From Volvariella volvacea V23 (taxonomy: Eukaryota > Basidiomycota > Agaricomycetes > Agaricales > Pluteaceae): a stretch of 64,000 bases of DNA. Of this stretch, positions 46,401 to 58,560 are shown piece after piece. The notes below the pieces were generated by a model, which saw only the letters and a program-made list of their open reading frames with translations, searched no databases and was not told where the DNA came from. The stretch spans positions 305,923 to 369,922 of the forward strand of contig KB722743.1 in NCBI GenBank assembly GCA_000349905.1, given 5' to 3'. How positions within the stretch are numbered: the stretch's first letter is position 1; each line of letters starts with the position of its first letter. A program made the translations under genes and the position numbers.

Positions 46401-49154
46401 GATTGCCGCTTCATCTGAATCGGAGAAATTTTGTGTATTACGTCCGGTGAGACCAGGTCGTGCCATTCCCACTTCGAAGTGATACCCCTCCCCATCGTTG
46501 ATTGGAACGTTCGTAGCTGGGCAACATTTTGCAGATTCTTCAATGCGTTGATGGCTTCTGCCAGGAAATCGGCGTCCGGGTTTCCATCAGCTGTCTCCTT
46601 CAAAATTACGTCGATTAATATCGGGTATTTTTGTAGGTGCTCAGAAGGCCGGCTCAAGCACTGCCTTAAATCAAGTCGTACGTTCTCCCCGAATCGCGAC
46701 ACTTGTTTTCTCGAACATTTCTACGATCAAATAGTGGTTAATGTATTGTTAACGACCAAGTTTAATAAAACAGAATTCACCTCGATGAATAGACGAAATT
46801 CGGGGTTGTTGTCCATTTCTTCCTTCAGTCTTCGTTCGGCTACAGGGTGGTTTCCAATATACAGTGGGTACTCGGATCTGAACAGTTCAGTAGCAGCATC
46901 CAAAAAGATGTCCCCGATTCTCTGAATCACTGGCCCCTGCTCCCTTTGTCGAACATACATAAATTCCAGGAGTCTTTTGTTGGCGTCACGAAGTTCAAGG
47001 AAATTACCAAATACTTCGTCCATGAACTCTTCCAATTGCAAAGGGGGCATAACCGGTGGATTGGCAGTACGAAGTGGTTGGATGAATGTTGTCTCTATCA
47101 AGTCCAAATCGCGAATATATTGCTCTTCTTTGATGATGAGTTTGTGTATGATTCTGTCGACACGCCACATTATTGGCACCGCGGAATGATAGAAAGTTTA
47201 GGATATCCACGTACGTCTGACGACTGATCTCGCTTTCGGGCAAGCTACTTAGGACTTCGGGTGGGACTCGCCACTCCTCTCGGACTCGTTTAGGTGCTGG
47301 TTCAACGAGAGCAGATGCCTGCTGAACCAAAGTGTCACCCTAGGAGTAGTGGAGTCAGTAATTTGGACAGTGGATTGGGATACAGATGGTGCTTGTACCT
47401 TGCGCGGACAACCATAAGCGTAACAAGCAACGCCCTCCATGCAGCCAGAAGCATAGCACTTACTCAAAGAGACGATGACTCCAGTCGGAAGTTCTTCCTT
47501 TTCCAGCGGCATGTCAGAGGGTACATCTGAGTCATCCGGAAACATGTAAACATCCTCAACACCATCCTGGAGTACTTGTCCACCCCATTCCACTTCATAG
47601 AAAAACAGCTGACTTTGAAGACTACGCGCAACCTGCAATGCAATGCTACGTTCAGCAGTAGAAACGCCATGATTAATTCTAAGTTCATCTCGAATTAAAG
47701 ACGCGATAGTAGACTAAACTGGTGAGTGAGAAAATGTGTGTGAATTGATCTAATGCCCTTACCACTATATCTTTACCCGTGAATGCTCGAGGGTAAGGTA
47801 TGCTACCTTTCACGTGAGTACCCCGAGGAACTTTGTCATGGAGCTGGACCGCTAGATGTGACAGAAGACTCAAGTTCACGAAATAACCCTCGATACACGA
47901 TTCGTCATCCGGGAAATCCTCCTGTTGGTGAAGCTCTAGGGGACGCGGACCGTAGTTTCTGATGTGGTTCAAGACATCGGAGGGACTTCGAGTGAGCCCA
48001 CTTGGGCCTGCAATGTTGTTGGTTGAGTTACCAAAAGTAAAGTAGTGATCAGATCCTGGTGACCCGACGGACCCCATAGAGTCTTCACGATTCGGTCCAT
48101 TTGAGGTGTAAATGGTTTGAGTAGGGATTGCCCCCCTGTCTATTGTAGTCATATTTGCCCCATCATCACTATCATGTGCCGAAATAGCAGAGAAATAATT
48201 CGACCCTTGAGAGTTTGTTCGGTCGAGGATAGAAAATTCGCCATCTGGAAAGGCAAATTCAGAAAAGGATGCCAAGGATACAGTGTACATACTAACGTGG
48301 AATGGGTTGATATGAGGCAGATCTAAAAGGTTCATCGCTTCTGTCGTATGCCCCATGGCGCCCATTAGAATGTGAAGGTGGAAGAGGTGCCAGATAGCGG
48401 GGATTGTAGGATGTGGGCTCTTCATCATACATATATGGTGGGGCGGTGGTCAGAGCAGGGCTTGCTGCCCTTTCTGTGTATGAGCTTGCGGGATCAGTTT
48501 CATGTGAATAGCCGTATGAGGTTGGAGGATATGCAGAGTGTTGATGGGGCACGCCATAAGATTCATTAAAGTGCGATGGCAACACATCGGGAACTTGGAC
48601 AGTGACATTAGTGACGTTTGGAGGCTCAGGAGGTGAATTGTTGAGGGGTGGCCGTGACCTGTATTGTGCGTTTCAGTAAAGTCGAGCACGAACTGAGGAG
48701 ACATCGCACCTTGGTCTATAGTCCGGCAGATCGGCAGGGACATTCTGCCTAACTGGCGGCGGCGGTGCGACAAGCCCACCAGGAGGGCCCGGCGTAGGAG
48801 GCAGGGGACGTCGAGTCCTTTGGGAGCCAGTGTTGGTTGGGGGTGGAGAGGTGGGCTGGGGAGGTGGGCTGGTGATCCTGGGCTGGGGAACTACGTGATG
48901 TCAGTTCGATCAAGATGCAGAATTAGCCCCTGAGACGTACCAGGCGTAGAACTTTGTGGGGGTGAAGGCAGTCCGGCGTGGGGCTGCACACCTGGGGCTG
49001 GAACAACTGGCTTTGGATGTTCCAGCGGTTCATCAACCTGCCCATTCATGACGACCCTCTCCTTCAGGTAGCCCAACCAGACATCCTTGTACAGCTCCTC
49101 GAATTCGTATTCCCCTACGTACGACTCGTCAACACCGTTCGTGTAATCTGCCAT
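43500..49154 (-). CDS. Rom1/Rom2-like Rho GTPase exchange factor (DEP-DH-DH-PH-CNH)
   Basis: Activates Rho1 at the plasma membrane in the cell wall integrity pathway, by homology with yeast Rom2. The N-terminal 500 residues are disordered and Pro/Ser-rich with a YEFEELYKDVW start. A DEP domain covers about 47870-47540 (ALQVARSLQSQLFFYEVEWG). A first DH-like block (47180-46400) reads IIHKLIIKEEQYIRDLDLIE, FIQPLRTANPPVMPP and CLSRPSEHLQKYPILIDVIL. A second (about 46370-45590) reads ESIEKIYIRPLRDSNPP, EYIPNYPIAAFRIDEELEKN and NRPIPRLLRYELLLKNISDH. A PH domain follows (45560-44870: KLYRQAEGWESW ... REEWKQKLEEAIGLR). A CNH (citron) domain fills the rest (LYAYHIEALVP, AILNQKGFEIMDLSTFNSVI, APYILLFDPRFIEVRHLETG). 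The stop is at 43500-43502. About 15 introns. Confidence 0.85.
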
Positions 49155-49470
49155 TGCCGGGAATCAGCGTGTGCACACTTGTCAAGATGGCGATGAGTAT
49201 AATGAGAGGCAGGTCAAGTACTAGGTGACTCGGAGTTCATTCACGGGAGGTGACACGAGGCGCGCGCAAATGAATGGATTGATAGATCCCTGGATAAGCA
49301 CAGCCGGAGGAGTGGGATTGGGATGGAGGTGCCAAATTTCTACTTTGTTGTAAGGAATGGCCAAGACATGCTGTATTGGGCTCCATATTGGTTAATCAGC
49401 ACTTTAATTTTGCCATCCACACCCTTTCAACATCGCGCCCAACAGCCAACACCCCGCTGCCCCGCCCACC
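49155..49470. promoter_or_regulatory. Divergent promoter, RhoGEF / tRNA methyltransferase
   Basis: 316 bp between the two start codons, so the promoters overlap or touch. No specific site is claimed. Confidence 0.5.
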
Positions 49471-51303
49471 ATGTCAGACGTCCATCATCGCCAATCAGCA
49501 TCTGCAGTACCCAAGACGACCTCATCAGTTCATGATGTCAGCGAGGATCAACCCGCCTTCGGTTGCAGGTTCATACATTCTTCCATCCACAAAAGCTCAA
49601 TTCACACTATCGATGGCCCAGGTTCCTAACAGATGAGACCCAAGTCTTTACTCAAAATGCATGGGATCATGTGCCCTTCCCCGTGGAACAAATACCAACT
49701 ATTAGAGCATCCCTTGAGCGCCAAAGACAGGCCCCTGTGCCAGCAGACGAGAAATATAAGTATAACGAAAAACCCGCACGACATTGGTGTGTAGAAGCTC
49801 CTCTATATTCATCTTTAAAACATGACTCCTTCGCAGGGACAATTTCTACAAGATGAACGCCGCAAATTTCTTTCGGAATCGAAAATGGTGAGTGCAATGT
49901 GCCTTCCTAGCCCCTCTGCGTGACGAAATACAGGCTGCATAATGAATTCCCTGAGCTCGTAGCGGCCAGTCAGTTTGAGGTGCAGGCGCTTTGCCATGTA
50001 CAAGTGTTTGTCCTGATCCAATGCTCTTTGGGATAGGCTGGGCCAATGATCGTGGCAGAAGTCGGATGCGGTGAGTTTCGTTGGGAAGTACCTCAAATCG
50101 TGGTGTTCATGTCTGTTGTCAAGGTGCCGGAAACTCGGTATTCCCACTCCTGTCGAGCAACAGGAATCCATCTCTGGTGATCAAGGCATACGATTACTCC
50201 AGCCATGCAGTGAAACTGGTTCAAGTAGGGTTTATAGTTCAATTTCGAGATGACACTCATCGCGCTTGTAGCATAATCCACTCTACCTCGCACCCCCTGC
50301 GGGGTCTATCAGTGCCTCCGTCTGGGACGTTACTTCATCAGCTGGTATACCCTCAGACCTCGAGCCATGCAGCGTCGATATCATCATTCTTGTGTTCGTG
50401 CTGAGCGCTTTGCATCCAGATGAGTGGGGTCGTGCCATTAACAATATGCACAAGGCTAGTTGGCTGTTGTATCCCCTTTCGCGTCGTAAAGCTGACGAAT
50501 GACCTAGATTAGATGCTCAAGCCAGGTGGACTGATTGTTCTCCGCGACTATGGACGACATGACCTCACTCAACTAAGATTCAAATCAGGCCGGATGCTAG
50601 ATGAAAATTTCTACATCCGGGGAGACAAAACGAGAGTATATTTTTTTGACATAGGTGCGTGTCTCACCATCGACACGCCAATCAGGTTGTCGCTGTATAT
50701 ATTTGGCTAAATGGGCTATCGAGTCGTTATCTTTCTGACCTTTTGCATATACTGGGTTACTGATCTTGTTAGATAGATGAGTTGGCTTTGCTATTTACGG
50801 GATCTCGTGCACCAGGGAAAATAGATATCACGACGACAGAGGAAGCGAGCGAAGAGCCATTGATTGATGGATTGCAAGCGTCAGCTCCACAATCTAGTTC
50901 ACGTACACCAACTGTCCAGCAGGTTGCCGTGCCCTCCCCTGTCGTGGCAGATGATAGTACCAGCGCAGCGGAATCGAGCAACACCCTTCCCAATCCCTTA
51001 GCGGAACAGTCCCTTGACCTTCTGAACGACACTGAATCGGCTGCACAAGAGCAAGAGCAAGATGCAATGCTGAACATGGCATCAGCAACAGAGACGGAGG
51101 AAGTGGCGCACCTTGCCACAATAATTCACCCAAATGCCCTTGGACCACTAGAGAGATGTCCACCTCATCCCTTGTTCACAAGTGAGCAACTTGGAATCGA
51201 TCGCAGATTATTGGTGAATAGGAAGCGACAATTAAAAATGTATCGTGTTTGGGTGCAAGCAAAATTTAAAAAGGTCGAAGGCGAAGGAGGAATATGTATT
51301 TAG
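49471..51303 (+). CDS. tRNA (cytosine-32 N3) methyltransferase, METTL2/Trm140 family
   Basis: Methylates C32 of certain tRNAs to m3C using SAM. The start is [20 protein letters not shown]. The family N-terminal block is [20 protein letters not shown] and [10 protein letters not shown], then [20 protein letters not shown] and EFPELV. SAM motif I is [18 protein letters not shown] (split by an intron). Then come [53 protein letters not shown] and [20 protein letters not shown]. Between [13 protein letters not shown] and the conserved end [20 protein letters not shown] lies an unusual 100-plus residue acidic, Ser/Ala-rich insert. At least eight exons. A tRNA rather than mRNA target is inferred from the family. 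Confidence 0.9.
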
Positions 51304-51469
51304 TGATATGGTAGATTCAAAACGCTTCTCGGACACGTGTATATCAAACCGTTTATTCAACGTCCAGAGGTGGGGAGAGTTTCATATCCTTAACCCAAGT
51401 AGTACTTCGTAAATCCAACAAAATGGGAGTACACATTAGGACGTTCGGAATATGTCCATGTATAAGATG

Positions 51470-54285
51470 TTAGAACAAGAAACGAGCAATCTTCTCCCCA
51501 AAATTCTTGGGAGGCTCCTCAGGATTTTCCGTTTCTTCTACAGTGGGAATACCCTGTAGCACAAATTTAAGTCCGTCAGCAGGGCTGAAGTGGAGATGGA
51601 CGGGCGGCATACACTCGTGAAATCCATTTCATGCAATTTCCACATCCGTGTGCGTTTGACGACCTTATAACCAACGTATAATCCAACGAATATTGGGATA
51701 TTAATGTCTATGGAGAGAACGAAGTATTAGTAGTGGGTAGGAATTATTAAAGAACACAAAAACTCACAGGAGGTGAAGAAGTCTGAGGCATTGAAATCAA
51801 AGAAGACTTTAAATCCATTGACGAGGATGAAGAAAATTGTCCATCCGATTCCCCAGTATGCTAGGTAAGGCTGTAATGGGTTGTTGTAGACGTTCTTGCG
51901 CAAGTCAAATCCTTGAGCCTTCATTCCACGGTCTGCGATGGTCATGAATGTCATTCATTATAACCTATTGTAATCAAAGCAAAGTACGCACGGAAGTAAA
52001 CATAGGTCAAGTTGATAGAGAACCAACTGAAGAATCCACCGGTTGTACTTAGGTTTACGAACCAGCTGGGGAAAAAGCCTTAACACTTATTGGCACATGC
52101 AACAATGACAGACACACTTAAATACGGTCGCAGAACCGGCCGAAACATTCATGAATGAAAGGAACGTAGGCAGTGACTAGAGCGATCAGACTTTATCATC
52201 TAAGTCCACTGGAGAAGTCATGGAAGCATACCGAGACTAAGACAGCCGCCAGCGGCAACCCTTGCTTGGTGCAATAAGTGAGAAATCTTGGAGCCTGACC
52301 GCGCAAGGCGAGACCATAAAGTATACGAGAAGCACAGAATAGGAAACTATTCCCAGCAGAGAAAGCGCTGGTGAAGATGGCAGCATTGATAATATGCGGC
52401 AATACTAAATATTGGCGTTCAATCACTCAGTCGTTACTCAAACGAAATCAAATGAATACCTTTGACACCAGCACGAGTTAGCGCAATCACAAAAGGAGAC
52501 TGTGCAGCTGTTCCGGTGTCTATTGTGATCCGTAGCAGGGAAACGGTCAATGCTAGTTCACAATCCTCGGTGGATAATGTGACATGCCCTGGAGAAGGTC
52601 CGAGTCGTCGTATGACACCAAAATACCAATCATTAGGATCCCCAAAATCTGAGAAGTAGTAAGCCGCCGATTCGCCATGCGGACCTTGCCAAGGAAGACC
52701 TACATAGAAGACTAAAATCCGGTAGAAGACACGCTGGACGGCTTTTGCAATATTCCTCCGAGGATTCTGAGTCTCCGAAGCCGCACTATGTAATAACTCC
52801 CGTCAGAACAACACCAAAATTGATGTAAGAAGCAAAGGACATACATGGCGACCAGCTCCATGCCCTGGAATGAGAAAGCTGCTTGCACGAGGACAGACAA
52901 TATAGCGAGGAATCGGTCCGTGTGGAGGTTGCTAACGAGCCCCGCCCTGTTGACTGCTCCAGGGTGCTTCCAGTACTGAGCATTCGGTTAGAAGGTACTG
53001 GTGAGAAAGTTGGGAGCAAAACACACCCGAAAACCAATACGATCGTGGTTGGGACCGCCACCAAGGTCAATAACCAGACCTGCAATTAAAAGACCAATGA
53101 TTAAGGAGACTAGAAAGCAATGCATATAAAAATGTGGAACATTATGTAGAACGAGGAGAACTCACTCTTGATTAACGAGAAGACGAATTCCGCTATGTGT
53201 ACGTTGTAACAATAAGCTTAGTTGATGTGACGGTAGCAAGAAAGAGGGCGGACCCCACCTTCGCCAAAGTATCTGACACCAAAGATGTTGATGGCGCAGA
53301 TTAATACGCAAACAACCTACAGGTTCACTGTAAACTAACAGACCTGCTTGTTCAGAGCGTCAGACTTACCGCAGTATAAGCGGCTTGGTGATTTAACTTA
53401 GTTCAAATATTGTCAGTACCTTGCCATAAATTGGCATTCATTTAGCCCTACATTTTCATCCCAAAATGTGAGCAAAAGAGTAGCTGCTGTTACTTCAACA
53501 GGCACGGAAATCCTGAAAAGCGATCACTTAACAGCATGACCCGTCAAAGAATGAATCAACCCTCACATATTGGTGTAGAAGTAATTCTGTAGTGAACTAT
53601 TGGCGGAACAAAGCGTCACAGGAAAGAAATTAGCTCACCCATCCTACTGCGAAACCGAAGGCAGGATCAACCCATCGAGCCGCTAAAACCATATCTTTAG
53701 TACATACACCCGACATGGCATGCTGTGCTACAGACCAAAATGTGGGAAGGTACCAGATATAGGTGCATGCGTCGTCATCTCCCCAACTGAGCACAGTGAA
53801 CTAGGTAAGAGATGACTTCATTTCGAGTTGAATGGTTCTAGGAGAAATACATACGAGTAGGCGATAGTGCCGACCAAAGCGTATGCAATGAGTGCGCCTA
53901 ATGGTCCAGCACCCTGTAGTGCATGTCCAGAACCGAGGAAAAGACCTGTTCCAATGGTGCCAGCAATCTATACTTTCCTGTCTGAGCGATATGCCTCTAA
54001 ATGTGCAGGACAACCCACAGCAATCCTGGAAAAATGAATAAGGCGAGCCTTTGAATCCAGGACTAGACTCACATCTGAACATGGCGTTGCTTCAGACGAC
54101 GCTGAACACCGTCGATTTCTTGAACATCATAATGATACCTAGGAGAATTAGTCAAGTCATACGCTTCGTTGAGCGATTTACTACCTGTCTTCTTCAAGGC
54201 TACTGCTGGAGGGTCCGTTGAAAGCATCGTCCTCACGACCTTTCTCGAGATTGTTATCCCCTTTCTTATCATGAGCGCTATTCAT
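51470..54285 (-). CDS. Amino acid permease (fungal YAT family)
   Basis: Plasma-membrane proton-coupled amino acid importer with about 12 TM segments. The start MNSAHDKKGDNNLEKGREDD is hydrophilic, followed by YHYDVQEIDGVQRRLKQRHV, then IAGTIGTGLFLGSGHALQGA, the TM1 consensus of the APC/YAT family, and PLGALIAYALVGTIAYS. Later segments include INAAIFTSAFSAGNSFLFCA, SRILYGLALRGQAPRF and a C-terminal region NPLQPYLAYWGIGWTIFFIL. The last exon reads GIPTVEETENPEEPPKNFGE and ends KIARFLF-stop. A dozen or more very short exons make the exact model uncertain. Substrate specificity cannot be assigned. Convergent with the methyltransferase (166 bp apart). Confidence 0.85.
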
Positions 54286-55132
54286 CGTATGAGCTCGGTC
54301 GAAAAAAAGCGTAGGATGGACAATGGATGGGGAGAGAAGAAGACCAAGGGTGAGAAGCCCACGAAAGCAAATTCCGCTGAGCTTCTATCAGAGGGGCACG
54401 TCTGGGATAAAGTTTGCAGCCTCCAGTCTATTCTTGTGTAATTCGCATGGATAACTCCATCATGGGAGGGGTGGGTTTACAAAAATAATTACGGTCTATA
54501 GCCGCTGAAATTCCATCAGGAGATGGCGACTCCATTGGTTGTACCAAGGTATTGACAATCGGTAGGATATCCGCTTGTCAGCGCTGCTTGGGAAGCTATA
54601 TTTAGACACCCAACACCCTGGTGCTGCATAAAAGAGCACCTTAGGGCCGATAGCAACCTTGACAGGTAGATGACACCACTGCACATGCATCCCCTGGGTT
54701 CATTCGATAATTACTTATAGCAATGCCTGGTACCTGAGCCGTAGTCAAAAATACCGCGCTATGTCATGCACGATAGCTGGGAAATTCGGAGTGTGAGGTG
54801 TACTTACTGACCGTGGTTCTTCATTTGACAGCTATCATCGCGAGGCTAGAGTTGGTGCCAGGCCGTTCGGAAAGCCTAATCTGAATGGCAAGCGCAAAAA
54901 ATGAGTCAAGTTGCCTGTATCCATTTGGCCACGAGGCCAGAACACCTGGTCCGCGCGATAAAGGTGACATGGCCATGGATCTTAAGTAGCTAGAGTATTT
55001 ATTGTATGGCTGACTGACACTGATTAGGGTCAATATTTGGTTTATTACCCCGGGCCTTGCCAAGCAGTGGCAAGCAATACCAAATAATGCAATAGAGCTT
55101 CTGCGTCATAGTACACACTGGTCCTCGGTTTC
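54286..55132. other. Divergent intergenic region, no gene recognised
   Basis: About 850 bp between the permease and G-patch start codons. Holds both promoters; no repeat, RNA gene or convincing frame was seen. Confidence 0.45.
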
Positions 55133-58100
55133 ATGAGCAGCAAACTTAAGCGGAAACTCAATGATTTGGGTATCAATGTCTCCAGTCAAAAGGCCAACGA
55201 ATCGTTCTGCCTTGTAGGGGCTGCAGTTCCTTGTGCTCTCTTGTCTCCATCTGATTTATAGTGCGCTAGATTGGTACACCTCTGCCACCCCTCGAGAAAT
55301 CCAAAGATCTGAATGAGTTCGTCCCACTGTGGAAGCAAGAAGTACGCATGAGCGGCATTTTATGCAGATAACTTACTAACGAGCTTTCCTCAATCCCAGG
55401 TTCGGGACGATAAAGGTCGACGACGACTGCATGGCGCTTTCACTGGTGGTTTCTCTGCAGGCTACTTTAACACAGTTGGATCAAAAGAGGGTTTGTTGGT
55501 GTTGTAAATTACCATATATTTGATGGGCTTACGACGCAACTACAGGATGGACACCACAGGCGTTCATTTCATCTCGAAAGGATCGTGCCAAGGCCAAGGT
55601 TTCGCGTCCTGAGGATTTTATGGATGAGGAGGATCTGCAGGAGCTTCAAGATTCTAAGAAACTTGTCGATAGAGCAGAGGAGATGGATCTTACTGGTGGT
55701 ACCGAAGCAGAACTCGCAAGGCGTGCGAGCGCGGGAGAAGAATTGGAGAAAGAGTACACCTCTATTTGACAAACCCCTCACTGCGTAGTGCTAATGCACA
55801 TTTTATCAGCTCCCTGGCAAGTGCACTCGAATCTGCGATGCTACCAGCACCCAAAGATTCTGCTGGTGCCCGAATTCTCAAGAAGATGGGGTGGAAGTTA
55901 GGTCAAGGTATCGGACCACGTGTCAGCTACTTGCAGCGCAAGCTTCAAGACCTCCAGCTTTCTGGAAGAACTCCTACCGAAAACGATCTCAAACTCAGTC
56001 CAGAAGAGGAGGAAGCGAATAAGCATACGTACCCGCCCCGCGACATTGCTGTGATAAAAGTGGAGAGAAAGGACAACGCACATGGCATTGGATACATGCC
56101 TGGGTTGGACCTCCACTCGTCATTAGGATATGGAAGAGACAAGTCTACATCGACGGGCCCTCGAATATCAGCTGGATTTGGTTTGGGTGCGCTCAATGAG
56201 GCTGAAGATGATGATGTGGATGTATACGATTCTGGGATGGACTTAGGGAAGAGACGGACAGCATATGATCACCCCGAGGATGAAGAGCCAGCATCCAGTT
56301 TGATAAGGAAGGCCACAGGCCAAGTGAGTTGGTCACTATCTCGATGAGGCGTAACCCCTAACAGCTCAAAGAGGTTTTCAACTAGTGGTACCACATTCCG
56401 AGATGGAACCCCTGTGCTACCTGGGTTCACGTTGTCAGACAAACCCGTTGCAGAAGACAGATGGTCGGTCGTAATTATTATTGTGGTTAATTATCTCATG
56501 GAACTTGCTTCTGTTTCAAACAGGTTCCCATTACCTGAGGTACCCAAAGACTGGAAACCAGACCCTAGAAGAATATGGGACGCGGACAAACGATCTGGCA
56601 AGGAGAACGCGCCAGTGGCGGTGAAAGACACGCAACTCCAAGGCCAGAGAAAGTGGAAAACTGAAATAACAGCAGACGAGGTGCTATACATTGCTAAATC
56701 CACGCAATTTCCTTACTGACACCCCTCCAGAGGGGTAGTATGTTGGGTGAAGCTCCACTGTCCTCGGCACCCCGCTCAGTATTCGATTATATGTCACAGA
56801 AAGATCGCGAGCGCCTCCAGAGTATCTCATCAAATTTGCAGTCCGGAGCTCAATCCTTGCCATCCAGATCAACTCCAGACATCCATATCCCGCACACTGA
56901 ACCTCATATCGCAGATGCCGCTTTGCGAGGGTTTCAACCTTTCACTTCTGACCCAACTAAGCAAGCACGCTACACTGCATACCTACAATCCCAGGCAACA
57001 CCTCAGAATTCGACCCTGACTGAAAAGTTACGGCCGTTACCTGGGCAAAATGTTGACGGATTTAACAAGGAACTAGAGGATTATGCAAAGGCTGCATTAA
57101 TCTTTAAGCCAATGTCCGGTGCGATGGCTGGGAGATTCACAAGCGCCGCGACAGTGGAAATGGGGCCAAAAATCGTCGAAGGATTGCACAAGCCCGTGTT
57201 TCACGATGACAAACAACAAAAGGAGTTGAGGAGAAGAGAACGGGGCGAGGAGATTCAAAATACCATAGATGAAGAGAATGACAGGCAGGAGAAAGGAGAG
57301 GAGAGAAAGGCCAATCCAAAAGTATATGCTGCCAAAATGGGGATGTATGGGCCATTAACAAGGGAGGTCAAATCCTGGCAACCTGCGAGACTACTATGCA
57401 AAAGATTTGGTGTTAAGGATCCCACTTTCGACCCAGATCTCTTTGAGTCGACGGGAGGCACTGGTGCCGAGACTTCAGGCAATACAGGAACTCCAAGTGT
57501 GAAGGGGCAAGAATTCTTCAATGCTGTAGGCGTACCTGATCTCGTTCCACCAAATGCTTGGTTGCGTGCAACTGGACAGAAAGACGGTCCCAGGGATTTG
57601 AGCAATGTTGGACTTGGAGAAGATGAGAGTCAAGGAAGGGATATATTGACGTATCAAAGGCCGACCATGGACGTATTCAAGGCCATCTTTGCAAGCGACG
57701 ATGAAGATAGTGAGGACGAGGAGCGTGCGAATGACAGTGAGACAGAAGCCAAAGGATCACCACCGACTCAAGAGATAGATCTGGTAGCCAACATACGCGA
57801 AAACGGAAATTCTAGCAAGAACACGGACGAAAGGGTGAATTTGTCCACATTCAAACCGACTTTCATTCCTCGGGCGAAGAACAAAGACAAGGAGAAGGAG
57901 TACAAGGATGGAGATAGCAGAGTTGGCGACGATAAAGAGAAGGACAGGGCAGAAAAAAAGAAGAAAAAGAAAGATAAGGAAAGAAAGTCTGGCTTAGTGT
58001 CATTCGCGGCTGAATTCAATGATGAAGGCGGCGAAGGTATCGAGGCTGAGAGGCCGAAGAAGAAGAGGCGGAAGGACAGGGACAAGGAAAGGGATAGGGC

Positions 58101-58494
58101 TGGAGAAGGAAGTGCGCTGAGGGAAAAAGTGAAGGGAGGGGAAGAAGAGAAGGAGAGCGATAGGAATGAGAATAAGGAGAGAAGCAGAGATGGAGATAGA
58201 AGCCGTGAACAAGGAAAAGACGTTAGCATGAGGAATCAAGAACGTGATCGGAAAAGGGACAGAAGCAAGGAGCGGGGGAGACATGAAAAGGAGAGGCGCA
58301 GATATAGAGAGGAAATTGTGCCACAGGAAGAGGACGAATCTATGTGGGTGGAGAAAGAGGTTCCCGCGTTTGTGAAAGAACTAGCAACTGCTCCATCTTC
58401 AATATCACTAGACAGAGGCGATCCCACAGATTCAGCTGACGAGAGAATAGCTGGTCCGCATAGAGGCAGAAAGAGAGCTATAGATTTTTTGTAG
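55133..58494 (+). CDS. G-patch domain splicing-associated protein (GPATCH1/TGH-like)
   Basis: The start [20 protein letters not shown] is followed after an intron by [20 protein letters not shown], then [20 protein letters not shown] and VGSKEGWTPQAF, the signature N-terminal block of GPATCH1/TOUGH proteins. The G-patch is [20 protein letters not shown] (near 55880-55925). Mid-protein repeats such as [12 protein letters not shown] and PAPLL-free helical segments follow, and [20 protein letters not shown] lies within the main exon. The C-terminus is a highly charged Lys/Glu/Arg/Asp tract with [13 protein letters not shown] runs, typical of spliceosomal proteins, ending [13 protein letters not shown]. 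G-patch proteins activate DEAH helicases; GPATCH1 is a late-stage spliceosome factor. It ends 66 bp from the Mak11 stop, tail to tail. Confidence 0.9.
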
Positions 58495-58560
58495 CCACCT
58501 CCATGTACGCTGCTGTAATGTATGATAATGGTATGAGCGACAGTTTGGGTGATCATTTAA

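Noticed and set aside
57768..58229. Minus-strand Ser/Leu/Phe-rich frame opposite the G-patch gene tail
   Set aside because: Composition is the mirror of the Lys/Glu/Arg-rich coding tract; it is not a membrane protein.
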